A stretch of 19,300 nucleotides of DNA from Pseudonocardiales bacterium (GCA_025465405.1 JAODNL010000253.1:1-19300), one strand, 5' to 3'; positions 6,865 through 14,726 are shown, numbered from the stretch's first letter. Translations and numbers: made by a program. The notes: generated from the letters alone by a model not told the origin.

Positions 6865-7518
6865 TCACACGCGGGCGGCCGGCAGCATCAGTCTCATCCG
6901 GCAACCCGCCACGGCCTCGGCCCCGATCTGAAGCTTCCCTCCGCATGACGCGATGATCTGTCGCACGATCTCCAGTCCCAGGTGGGTGCCCTCAGTCCGC
7001 GACCGGTCGTAGCCCGGCCCGTCGTCTTCGACGTCGATGATCGCGAAAGCGTCCTCGGTGGCCACGCGGACGGCCAGTTCTCCGGCCGGTCCCGCCGCCT
7101 CTATCCCGTTCCAGATCAGGTTGCGTAGCGCGCGGCCGAACGTGATCCGCTCGACCAGCGCGTAGACCGGTGTCGCGTCAAGCGTGATCCGCGTCGAGAC
7201 GTGTAGCCGCGCTGTGGCGAGCACGCCCTGTACGAACGAGTCCAGCCTGATCACGCGTGCCCCTCGACCGGCTCGCGGATCTTGGACGGACACGCCGTCG
7301 CGGTAGGAGCGCACGAGGCTCTCGAGCCACCGCGTCTCGGTCATGATCTGCCGAGCCCGGCTCCGGCTCTCGGTACCGGCATCGGCCGACTCACTGACGA
7401 GCGAGGCCAGCAGCATGATGGTGCTGAGCTCGTGGAGTACGTCATGATCGAGTCGGCTCCGGTCGTCGCCACGCGACGGTGCGTCGCAGCGCGCGACGGT
7501 GTGCCAAACAGCGGTCAT
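6865..7518 (-). CDS. Small soluble sensor histidine kinase
   Basis: 217 residues from ATG 7516-7518, with an AAGGGAGG ribosome site (7529-7536 on the plus strand) 10 nt upstream. The phosphoacceptor helix has LDHDVLHELSTIM (23-35; His25 or His29). The HATPase domain has an N box (RNLIWNGIEAA, 132-142), G1 (DVEDDGPGYD, 162-171) and G2 (GTHLGLEIV, 177-185). There is no membrane segment and no recognisable sensor domain, so the signal must arrive through a partner or the cytosol. It lies 77 bp downstream of the giant exoprotein gene on the same strand and may be co-transcribed with it. A NarL-type regulator without its own adjacent kinase lies on the other side of the giant gene and is the obvious candidate partner, although the pairing is inferred. 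The gene converges with the sortase gene, 19 bp apart. Confidence 0.82.
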   Translation of the reverse strand: MTAVWHTVARCDAPSRGDDRSRLDHDVLHELSTIMLLASLVSESADAGTESRSRARQIMTETRWLESLVRSYRDGVSVQDPRAGRGARVIRLDSFVQGVLATARLHVSTRITLDATPVYALVERITFGRALRNLIWNGIEAAGPAGELAVRVATEDAFAIIDVEDDGPGYDRSRTEGTHLGLEIVRQIIASCGGKLQIGAEAVAGCRMRLMLPAARV

Positions 7519-7595
7519 CTGGCCTCAGCCTCCCTTCGGCCACCGCATCCGATCGCGCGGCCGGCCGACATTGCACGACGTGCATGCTTGCCCGT

Positions 7596-10500
7596 TCACG
7601 ACAGCGTGATCGCCGCGTCGTCGGCGTAGAAGCCGACTGCGCCCGCCGGCACCGCGGAGACGAAGGCATTGAAGTCGAGGGTCGAGCCGGGAACTGCCGT
7701 TCGGTAGGAGACGGTGACGAGTTGCCACGACGTGCTCAGCGTGACCGTGGCGCTCGCGGAGCCGACAACGACGGCGCCCGACATCTCGCGCAGCCGCAGC
7801 GTGAGAATCCGTCCAGCCGTGGCTCCCTTTACCCACAGCGAGGCGGAGTACGTGCCGGCGGACGTCCTCGTCACCGAGTTCGGGTTGTCGTCCAGCGTGG
7901 TGACGCCGGCGGTGCCGCCGGTGTTGGTCAGGCGGGCCGACCAGCTGCCGGCGTGGCCGCCGGACACCCGGGCGAGCGTGACGCTCGAGGCATTCGTGGA
8001 CCAACGGCTGACGTTCGTCTCGAAGCCGCTGTTGGAGACCAGGTTGGCCTTAATCACGACCGGCTGCGACGCAGTCGACGCGAGACCCGCGCTGTCCTTC
8101 GCGGTGACGGCCACGGTGAACGTGCCCGCCGTCGTGTAGGTGTGCGACAGGCTCGCAGCGGCCTGAGTCACGACCGCTGACCCGTCACCGAAGTTGAACG
8201 CGTAAGACGCGATGGGCGTCGGGTCGGTGTCGGTCGACGTGGACGCGTTGGCCGTCACCACCACCGGTGCGATCCCGGACGCCGGCGAAACGGTGAGCCG
8301 GGCAACCGGGGCGGCATCCGGCGTGATCTGGACCAGCTGACTCTTGGTGGCCTCCACGTTGCCCGCCGTGTCCCACGCCCGGAACTTCACCGTGGTTGTC
8401 GCGGTGACGGTGAACGACGCGGTGTAGGAGGGACTCGACAGCGACGGGTCCGTCCCGTCGGTGGTGTAGTGGATGCTCGCGACCCCGGATCCGCCGACGT
8501 CGTCGGCTGCGGTGAGCGCAATGGACGCCGAGCCGAAATAGGCGGTGCTTTGGCACGCCGAGCCGTTGCAGCTCGTCGTCGAGGTCGGTGCCGTGCCGTC
8601 GATCGTGATGGCCTGGCTGTTGGTGGCCTCCACGTTGCCGGTGTTGTCCCACGAGCGGTACTTCACCGTCGAGGTACTGCCGACGCTGAACGGCGCGGTG
8701 TAGGACGGGCTGGCCAGGGTCGGATCGGTACCGTCGGTCGTGTAATGCGTACTGCTCACGCCGCCACTGTCCGTGGCCGCCAGCGAGACCGACACTGCTG
8801 CGGTGTACCAGCCCGCCGAGCACGCGGCGCCATTGCACAGGATCGTCGTGACGGGTGCTGAGCCGTCAACCTGGATCACCTGCGTGTTGGTCGCCTCCAC
8901 GTTGCCGGCGGCGTCCCACGATCGGAATTTCACCGTCGTCGTTATGGGGACGCTGAACGGCGCTGTGTAGGTGGGGCTCGTCAGGGCGGGGTCGGTTCCG
9001 TCGGTCGTGTAGTGCGTGCTCGCCACACCGCTCCCGCCGACGTTGTCGCCGGCGGTCAGCGACACGCTGACCGCTGCCGGGTACGCGCCGGACTGGCAGG
9101 CCGCGCCGTTGCACGAGACCATCGTCGCCGGAGCGATCTGGTCCGGCGGAGGCGGAGCCGGGTGACAGTTCGCGGTGCCGGAGTCGGTGAACGTCCCCTC
9201 GTCAGGCATGAACGCCCAGCTGTAGCTGCCGTTGTGCAGTGTCATCCGAGCGACACCGTGCGTAGCCGCGTTCAACGCCTGGCTGGTGCTGATGGGCGCG
9301 CCCGGCGTGTCGAGGCCGGCCCCACCCGTCCCGACGATGAACTCGCGAGTGCCGTAGGTCGGATCAGGCTGACCCGACGCGTTCACTTGGGCGAAGCGCT
9401 CGTACCAATGCGAATCACCGTTGAGCACGACGTCGACACCGCCGGCATAGAGGTCCTGCCAGATCGCCTGGAAGGTGGCGTCTCCGCCCGAGCCGGATGC
9501 TGTCGAGGCCCACCGCGGATTCTGGTAGTACGCCAGCGTGCAGCTCGTCGGGTTGGCCGCCAGGTCCTGCTTGAGCCACAGCTCCTGTGCGCTGCCGGCG
9601 TTGCACGTCGATGCATCGGTCGGGCACGGTGCCGTGTTCAGCGCGATCACGTGCCAGGAACCCAGGTTGTAGCTGTAGTAGCCCTTGGCGGGGTCTCCGG
9701 CGGCGCTACCGAAGTAGCTGTAGTAACCGGCTCCGGGCGTGCTCGGGCAGTCGGTGCCGCCGGTGGTTCCGTAGTCCTTGTCGCCCGGCACCGGATGGGT
9801 GATCGGCTTCTTGACGCCCCATGTCGGGTCGTAGGACTGCTGGTAGGCGGCCGGCCCGCCGCACTCGTACTGGTTGTCGCCGAGCGGCAGCACCGCATCG
9901 ACACCGTCCAGCAGCTGAGCGGTGTGCGACGCACGGCAGTCCGTGGCCGTACCGAGGCCGTTGTTGAATGCCGGTGCGGTCGGATCGCACGCGATGTCGC
10001 CGGCCGCGGCGATGATCGGGTCGGGGTTGGGCTGGACGTCCACGTGCGTGCTCTTGACGGACTCCACGTTGCCGCTGTTGTCGATCGAGAAGAACGTGAC
10101 GGTCGTCGGCTGGTTGATCGTGAACGGTGCCGTGTAGATCTGGCTGGATGTGGTCGGCGTGCTGCCGTCCGTGGTGAAGTACGTCGTCTTCACACCGGAT
10201 CCGCCCGGATCCTTGGCGGCCAGGGACACCGTGGTCGATCCGTGGTAGGTGCTCGTCTGGCACGGCGAGCCGTCGCAGTTCAGCGTGGTGATCGGCGCGA
10301 GCGTGTCGGGGCCGTTGATCACCTGCGCGACGGTTTGCACCGAGGTCCGCGCCGGCGCCCCGCCGGCCTGTCCGCTGGTCTGCAGCCAGTCCAGGAACGC
10401 GTTCAACGTATCCAGCTCGATCGGTCCCCAGTCGCTGATGCAGAAGCTGTAGTTGGTCGGGTCGTAGGTCTGCGAGCAGATCTCGTGGAAGGTGAACGTC

Positions 10501-13500
10501 ACCCAGCCGCCGCCGTGCTGCGCCGCCGCGGCAACCGACGCCTTCAGGTGGTTGAGGGTCAGCGGCGGCACGTTCGGCGGCGATCCGCTCGCCGGGTCGT
10601 AGACCGTGCGCGTGGCATAGTTGTCCTTCGGCGGGCTGGTGGTCTCGGCGTAGACCGGACCGGCGCCTTCACCGGCGACGTCGATACCGCCCGCTGCGCG
10701 GGCAGTGCTGTAGCCGCACGACTGCACGACACTCTCCGCGGTCGCGTCGTACGCGCCGGTCGGGTAGGCGAAGGACGTCGGGTAGAACCCGTGGTCGATC
10801 AAGTTCTGCCGGTCCTGGCACACTTCGTACGTCTCACGCGACAGGTCGGTCATGCCCTTGAGGGCGACGTGGTCGACCGTGTGGCCGCCGACCTCGTTGC
10901 CGTCGTTGTTGAGACTCGTCAACTGCGCCCAGGTCATGTGCTGTTCGTCGACGTTGTTCAGACCGCTGACGTTGTAGAACGTGCCGGTCAGGTGGTGCGG
11001 CAGCAAGGCCCGCTTGTCTGCGAGCAGGAAGTGGGATGCCAACCCGTCGTCGAAGGTCAGCGACACGATCACCTTCGGCGCCAGCACGATGATCTGCTGC
11101 GAGTGCGGCTGCTCCGCGTTGCCCGCGAGGTCCGTCGAGAAGAACTGCACGGTGTACGTGCCCTGCGTCGACAGCGTGATCGGCGCGGTGTACACGGTGC
11201 TCGACGTCGACGGGGCGCTCCCGTCCAGGGTGTAGTAGCTCTTGTCGACGCCCCAGCCGCCCGCGTCCGACGCGGTCAGCGAGACGGTCGTCGTGCCGTT
11301 GTAGCCCGGACCGCCGCACGGCGCCCCGTCGCAGGCGATCGTTGTGGCCGGCGGTGTCGTGTCCGGCGGCAGGCTCGTGTTGATCAGCTGGGTGTTCGTG
11401 GGTTCGGCGTTGCCGGCGTTGTCCCACGAGCGGAACTTCACCGTCGTCGTGCTGGTGACGGGGAAGGCAGTCGTGTACAGCGGGCTGGACAGCGACGGAT
11501 CTGAGCCGTCAGTCGTGTAGCGGGTGCCTGCGGTGGAGGAGCCGACATCGGTGCTCGCCAGGCTTACCTGCACCGTGCTCGTGTAGACGCCGCTCGAACA
11601 GGCGGCGCCGTTGCACGAGATCGTCGTATTCGGCGCGGTAGCGTCCGCGGACACCAGAGCCTCGCGCACGGTGTTCAGTGCCGCACCGGCCGGCGCGCCA
11701 CCGGCCTGTCCGGCGTTCTGAATCCAGTCGAGGAACGAGTTGAGGTCGGCGAGCTCGATCCAGCCTGCCGACACTGTGCACGCCGCGTAGTTGCCGGCAT
11801 CTTGAGCCTGCGAGCAGACGCGGCCGACCACTATCTGTGACCAGCCACCGTTGTGCGCGGCCGCGCCGTTGACCAGGGCTTGTATATTCGCGAGGGTCAC
11901 CTGAGAGGTCGGCGCGTACGCGCGGGTGGCGAACCAGTCCTTGGGTGGCAGCGTCTCGGCGTAGGTCGGACCCGCCGGCGCCAGCGATCCGGCGGTGCGG
12001 CCGTTGCCATAGCCACACGACTTCACGATGCCTTCCACCGAGGCGTTGAACGCGCCGCCGGGATATGCGAACGCAGCCGGGCTCAAACCGTGCTGGACGA
12101 GCGCCGCCCGGTCGTTGCACACCTGCGCGGTGGGGTTCGGGTCGGTGGTCAGATTCGTTGCGCTGACCGTCTTGCCGCCGACGTCGTCGCCAGCGGTGAC
12201 GAGGCTGCCCAGCTGCGACCAGGTCATGACGTTCGCCGAGACACCGACGGTGCCCGAGTTCACGAAGAACGTCGCGTGGGCGGCGTGCGGTGCGAGCGCT
12301 TGCTGGTAGCCGAGCGTGTACTGGCTCACGGTGCCGTTGTCGAAAGCCAACGAAACCAATGTCTTGATCGGCACGACCTTGACCTGCTGGCTCTGCACCG
12401 TTTCGGCATTCCCCGCACGGTCGGTCGAGAAGTACTGCACGTTATAGGTCGCGGGCACGTTGAGTTGGAACGCTGCCGAATAGACGGTGCTCGAGGTGGT
12501 CGGTGTCGATCCGTCCGTCGTGTAGTAGGTGGCGGCCACCCCGGAGCCGCCGGCATCTGCCGCAGACAGAGCGACACTCACCGAGCCGACGTACGGCGCG
12601 GCGGTACACGCGGCTGAGTTGCACGTGACGCTCGTGGTCGGGGCGGTGGTGTCCGCAGGGGCCTGAATGGTCTGGCTGTTGGTTGCCTCGGCTTTGCCGG
12701 CATAGTCGTACGCCCGGAACTTGACGGTCGTGGTGCCGCCGGCACCGTTGACGTTGAACGGGCCGGTGTAGGTCGTGCTCGTGAGCGACGGGTCGGAGCC
12801 GTCCGTCGTGAAGTGGATGCTCTGCACACCCGAGCCGGTGTCCGTGGCCGTGAGCGACACGCTCACGACGCCGGTGTACGGATTCGGCGAGCACGGCGCG
12901 CTGTTGCACGCGATCACACTCGTCGGGGCCGAGGTATCCGCCGCCGTCGCTACCCCGCGGACCGTGCCCAGCGCGGCGCCGGTCGGTGCGCCTCCGGGTA
13001 GACCCGCATTGGCCATCCAGTCGAGGAACGCGTTGAGGTCGGCCAGCTCGAGGTGGCCGCTCGCCGTCGAACACGTGGAGTAGTTGTTCGGGTCCAGCGC
13101 CTGCGAGCAGATCTTGCCGATGACGATCTGGCTCCACCCGCCGTTGTGCGACGTCGCGCCGCTCACGAGCGCCTGCATGTTGGCCAGGGTCACCGCGCTA
13201 GGGGCATATGCCCTGACACCGAACCAGTCGGCCGGTGGCACGGTCTCGGCGTAGGTCGGGCCGGTCGGCGAGAGGGAGCCTGCTGTGCGCCCGTTGCCGT
13301 AGCCGCAGTTCTTGACGATGGCCTTGACCGTGGCGTTGGTGGCGCCCCCGGGATAGGCAAAGCCGATCGGCGTCAGGTTGTGCTGCAGGAGCGCAGCCCG
13401 GTCGTTGCAGACCTGCGCGGTGGGGTTGGCGTCGGTCGTCAGATTGGACGCGTTGACCGTCTTGCCGCCGATGTCGTTGCCGGCACCGGCCAGCGTGGTG

Positions 13501-13835
13501 ACCTGCGACCAGCTCATGAAGTTGACCGACCCGCCGACGGTTCCTGAATTCACGAAGAAGGTCCCGTTGACGCCGTGCGGCTGCAGTGCTTGGAGGTAAC
13601 CCAGCGTGTACTGGCTGATTGTATTGCCATCGAAATCGAGGACGACCGTTGTCTGCGGCAGCGCCGCGGCAGGTGCCGTCGACGCGACGACCAGACCCAG
13701 CGGCAGGCAGATGGCGAGAAGAATTCGCAGCCAGATCGCTTTGCTGAATCGGGTGTTCGCGGCGCCGGCTCGCCTGCGCTTGCGGCTCAGGAACGATGCG
13801 TTCGCGGACAGACTCGGTCGCCTCGAACTTTCCAC
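7596..13835 (-). CDS. Giant secreted multidomain protein: three NodB domains, phosphoesterase-like domain, eight chitobiase-C-like repeats, PKD, CBM-like end
   Basis: 2,079 residues from GTG 13833-13835 (GGGGG nearby); an in-frame ATG at 13880 is possible. The signal peptide is about 1-58 (basic SRKRRR, hydrophobic core, APAAA|LPQ). Order: NodB1 60-298; repeats A 300-393 and B 395-489; NodB2 490-730; A 731-822; B 823-919; NodB3 920-1176; B 1177-1269; metallophosphoesterase-like 1270-1562; A repeats 1565-1658, 1659-1747, 1748-1839; PKD 1840-1930; carbohydrate-binding-like 1931-2079. NodB3 keeps TFDDG (Asp929, Asp930), HTVDH (His985, His989) and FH (His1117). NodB1 and NodB2 have lost these. 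The phosphoesterase domain keeps GDIACD and LGDNQY but lacks most histidine ligands. Likely role: a surface or secreted polysaccharide-binding deacetylase. No LPXTG or C-terminal membrane segment is seen, so it is probably released or held by binding. Confidence 0.88.
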   Translation of the reverse strand: MESSRRPSLSANASFLSRKRRRAGAANTRFSKAIWLRILLAICLPLGLVVASTAPAAALPQTTVVLDFDGNTISQYTLGYLQALQPHGVNGTFFVNSGTVGGSVNFMSWSQVTTLAGAGNDIGGKTVNASNLTTDANPTAQVCNDRAALLQHNLTPIGFAYPGGATNATVKAIVKNCGYGNGRTAGSLSPTGPTYAETVPPADWFGVRAYAPSAVTLANMQALVSGATSHNGGWSQIVIGKICSQALDPNNYSTCSTASGHLELADLNAFLDWMANAGLPGGAPTGAALGTVRGVATAADTSAPTSVIACNSAPCSPNPYTGVVSVSLTATDTGSGVQSIHFTTDGSDPSLTSTTYTGPFNVNGAGGTTTVKFRAYDYAGKAEATNSQTIQAPADTTAPTTSVTCNSAACTAAPYVGSVSVALSAADAGGSGVAATYYTTDGSTPTTSSTVYSAAFQLNVPATYNVQYFSTDRAGNAETVQSQQVKVVPIKTLVSLAFDNGTVSQYTLGYQQALAPHAAHATFFVNSGTVGVSANVMTWSQLGSLVTAGDDVGGKTVSATNLTTDPNPTAQVCNDRAALVQHGLSPAAFAYPGGAFNASVEGIVKSCGYGNGRTAGSLAPAGPTYAETLPPKDWFATRAYAPTSQVTLANIQALVNGAAAHNGGWSQIVVGRVCSQAQDAGNYAACTVSAGWIELADLNSFLDWIQNAGQAGGAPAGAALNTVREALVSADATAPNTTISCNGAACSSGVYTSTVQVSLASTDVGSSTAGTRYTTDGSDPSLSSPLYTTAFPVTSTTTVKFRSWDNAGNAEPTNTQLINTSLPPDTTPPATTIACDGAPCGGPGYNGTTTVSLTASDAGGWGVDKSYYTLDGSAPSTSSTVYTAPITLSTQGTYTVQFFSTDLAGNAEQPHSQQIIVLAPKVIVSLTFDDGLASHFLLADKRALLPHHLTGTFYNVSGLNNVDEQHMTWAQLTSLNNDGNEVGGHTVDHVALKGMTDLSRETYEVCQDRQNLIDHGFYPTSFAYPTGAYDATAESVVQSCGYSTARAAGGIDVAGEGAGPVYAETTSPPKDNYATRTVYDPASGSPPNVPPLTLNHLKASVAAAAQHGGGWVTFTFHEICSQTYDPTNYSFCISDWGPIELDTLNAFLDWLQTSGQAGGAPARTSVQTVAQVINGPDTLAPITTLNCDGSPCQTSTYHGSTTVSLAAKDPGGSGVKTTYFTTDGSTPTTSSQIYTAPFTINQPTTVTFFSIDNSGNVESVKSTHVDVQPNPDPIIAAAGDIACDPTAPAFNNGLGTATDCRASHTAQLLDGVDAVLPLGDNQYECGGPAAYQQSYDPTWGVKKPITHPVPGDKDYGTTGGTDCPSTPGAGYYSYFGSAAGDPAKGYYSYNLGSWHVIALNTAPCPTDASTCNAGSAQELWLKQDLAANPTSCTLAYYQNPRWASTASGSGGDATFQAIWQDLYAGGVDVVLNGDSHWYERFAQVNASGQPDPTYGTREFIVGTGGAGLDTPGAPISTSQALNAATHGVARMTLHNGSYSWAFMPDEGTFTDSGTANCHPAPPPPDQIAPATMVSCNGAACQSGAYPAAVSVSLTAGDNVGGSGVASTHYTTDGTDPALTSPTYTAPFSVPITTTVKFRSWDAAGNVEATNTQVIQVDGSAPVTTILCNGAACSAGWYTAAVSVSLAATDSGGVSSTHYTTDGTDPTLASPSYTAPFSVGSTSTVKYRSWDNTGNVEATNSQAITIDGTAPTSTTSCNGSACQSTAYFGSASIALTAADDVGGSGVASIHYTTDGTDPSLSSPSYTASFTVTATTTVKFRAWDTAGNVEATKSQLVQITPDAAPVARLTVSPASGIAPVVVTANASTSTDTDPTPIASYAFNFGDGSAVVTQAAASLSHTYTTAGTFTVAVTAKDSAGLASTASQPVVIKANLVSNSGFETNVSRWSTNASSVTLARVSGGHAGSWSARLTNTGGTAGVTTLDDNPNSVTRTSAGTYSASLWVKGATAGRILTLRLREMSGAVVVGSASATVTLSTSWQLVTVSYRTAVPGSTLDFNAFVSAVPAGAVGFYADDAAITLS
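8319..9143 (-). repeat. Three tandem A-type chitobiase-C-like repeats
   Basis: Three units of about 90 codons (8862-9143, 8595-8861, 8319-8594). Each has a Cys-x4-Cys loop (CNGAAC, CNGAAC, CNGSAC), HYTTDGTDP, YTAPFSV or a variant, and RSWD/RAWD followed by GNVEAT. They are very similar in protein but visibly diverged in DNA. They link the phosphoesterase domain to the PKD domain (8046-8318) and the CBM-like end (7596-8045). Confidence 0.8.
9150..10028 (-). other. Degenerate metallophosphoesterase-like domain of the giant protein
   Basis: Matches the secreted actinobacterial calcineurin-like phosphoesterase pattern: AAAGDIACDP, LPLGDNQYE, YDPTWG, SCTLAY, DVVLNG, REFVVGTGG-like REFIVGTGG. At the expected metal ligands it reads GDKDY for GNHDY/GNHEY, QNPRW for HHPRF and GDSHWYER for GHDHDYER. 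Only the later histidine of the last motif (His1476) remains. The fold is probably kept without normal phosphatase activity. Confidence 0.75.
10308..11078 (-). other. NodB3, the intact deacetylase domain of the giant protein
   Basis: This third NodB copy retains every canonical residue that can be placed: TFDDG, GHTVDH, FAYPTGAYD and TFTFHEIC. It is therefore the only NodB copy in the giant protein expected to be catalytic. It is followed by a single B-type repeat (10029-10307) instead of an A-B pair. Confidence 0.8.
11079..12368 (-). repeat. Second 1,290-bp coding unit: NodB2 + repeat A + repeat B
   Basis: Duplicate of the unit at 12369-13658, in the same order and of the same length. It holds the degenerate NodB2 (11646-12368), an A repeat (11370-11645, KFRSWD) and a B repeat (11079-11369, QFFSTD). 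NodB1 and NodB2 share long near-identical stretches (SQYTLGY, TFFVNSGTVG, AQVCNDRAAL) that are absent from NodB3, so they are each other's closest relatives. Confidence 0.8.
12369..13658 (-). repeat. First 1,290-bp coding unit: NodB1 + repeat A + repeat B
   Basis: The phenylalanines of motif 1 in NodB1, NodB2 and NodB3 are spaced exactly 430 residues apart, so the first two units each span 1,290 bp. Unit 1 holds the degenerate NodB1 (12942-13658), an A-type repeat (12657-12938, KFRAYD) and a B-type repeat (12369-12653, QYFSTD). Both repeats begin with a Cys-x4-Cys loop (CNSAPC, CNSAAC) and contain TTDG. Confidence 0.8.
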
Positions 13836-13942
13836 CGTTACACCCCCAACACACTGAGCTCCAGATGCCGTGCCCGGCATCGAAGTCGTGGCCGACTGTA
13901 GGCGGGGCGATCGGGTGGCGAACTCATTCAGCTGACGTATCT

Positions 13943-13966
13943 GCTCTAGTCCGACGGGACTAGAGC
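13943..13966. promoter_or_regulatory. Perfect 10-bp-arm palindrome between divergent genes, probable operator
   Basis: GCTCTAGTCC (13943-13952) and its exact complement GGACTAGAGC (13957-13966) flank a GACG centre. It lies in the intergenic region between the giant exoprotein gene (start 13835, minus) and the response regulator (start about 14052, plus), about 110 bp from the former and 85 bp from the latter. Two divergent genes need no terminator here, so a dimeric regulator site is the simplest reading. The neighbouring NarL-type regulator is the natural candidate to bind it; this is inferred. Confidence 0.55.
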
Positions 13967-14038
13967 GCGGACGTTTCGGTCGATTTCGGCGGCGTCTGAG
14001 GCCGTTCACCGCATTGACTCGTCACGACTCCTTCCGAT

Positions 14039-14043
14039 GGAGG
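14039..14043 (+). promoter_or_regulatory. Shine-Dalgarno sequence suggesting a TTG start at 14052
   Basis: GGAGG lies 8 nt before TTG 14052, which is in frame with the response regulator. The in-frame ATG at 14037 overlaps this site and has no purine-rich site of its own. In-frame GTG codons at 14064 and 14079 are further options. Confidence 0.5.
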
Positions 14044-14051
14044 TTGTCTCC

Positions 14052-14726
14052 TTGCCCCTCTGCGTGCATCGTGGCGGCGTGCCTCCGATCTCGGTGCTCG
14101 TGGTGGACGACCACGCGGTGTTCGCGGACGCACTGCGGGCGAGCCTGTCCGCCGAGGTCGACCTCGAGCCGGTGAACGTGGCATACGGCGTCTCCGAGGC
14201 CTCGGCGAAGCTGAAGTCGTTGCAGCCCGATATCGCCGTGCTGGATCTGCGCCTCGGTGACGGCGACGGTCTGGCGTTGGCCGATCGGATCCCGGAGCTG
14301 TCGCCCGCGACGAAGGTCATGATGCTGTCGGCGGTCGAGTCGGTCGAGGCCGTCGTCGAAGCGCTGGCGGTGGGGGTCCGGACCTGGCTGCCGAAGACGA
14401 TCGACACTCGCGAGCTGGTCCGGGCGATCCGCGCCGTGCATATGGGCGACGCCTGGCTGGACCCAGCTCTCTTCGGCAGTGTCCTCAGCGCACTGACGAA
14501 GCGCGCCGTCACGCCGCTGCCCAACGCGCTGAGCGTCCTGACGCCACGCGAGCGTGAAGTGTTGGACTGCCTCGCGAACGGCCTCAGCCGCGCGGACATC
14601 GCCGCCAAGCTCCAGGTTTCGGTGAACACCGTCCGAAGCCACGTACACAGCCTCATCGCCAAGCTGGGCGTCCACTCGACGCTCGAAGCGGCCGCGCTGC
14701 GCAACCGCCTCCGGGTGTCGAGATAG
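14052..14726 (+). CDS. NarL/FixJ-family response regulator
   Basis: 224 residues from TTG 14052 (229 from ATG 14037). The receiver domain (about 11-125) shows the acidic pair Asp19/Asp20 in LVVDDHAVF, phosphoacceptor Asp65 in AVLDLRLGDGDG, Ser93 in MMLSA and Lys115 in WLPKT. The C-terminal LuxR-type helix-turn-helix (about 162-220) begins LTPREREVLDCLANGLS and contains VSVNTVRSHVHSLIAKLGV. Family role: a phosphorylation-controlled DNA-binding transcription factor. No kinase is adjacent on this strand; the small kinase at 6865-7518, across the giant gene, may be its partner. It is co-oriented with the lysozyme-fold exoprotein 9 bp downstream and diverges from the giant gene across the palindrome at 13943-13966. 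Autoregulation and control of the giant gene are plausible but unproven. Confidence 0.88.
   Translation: MPLCVHRGGVPPISVLVVDDHAVFADALRASLSAEVDLEPVNVAYGVSEASAKLKSLQPDIAVLDLRLGDGDGLALADRIPELSPATKVMMLSAVESVEAVVEALAVGVRTWLPKTIDTRELVRAIRAVHMGDAWLDPALFGSVLSALTKRAVTPLPNALSVLTPREREVLDCLANGLSRADIAAKLQVSVNTVRSHVHSLIAKLGVHSTLEAAALRNRLRVSR

Noticed and set aside
9012..11504. An 830-codon open frame on the plus strand, antisense to the giant gene
   Set aside because: Arg/Val/Ala-rich, no recognisable domain, and its open state follows from the GC-rich repetitive codons of the real gene on the other strand.
8319..12938. CRISPR or DNA satellite array suggested by recurrent sequence
   Set aside because: Periodicity is that of protein domains (about 90 codons) with diverged DNA; there are no identical short repeats with unique spacers.
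13943..13966. DosR-type box (GGGACT-AGTCCC)
   Set aside because: The half-sites are arranged the other way round (AGTCC-N4-GGACT), so it does not match the DosR consensus orientation.
13836..14009. N-terminal extension of the giant protein to 14009
   Set aside because: It would cross the palindrome and put about 90 extra residues before the signal core; GTG 13835 (or ATG 13880) gives a normal signal peptide.
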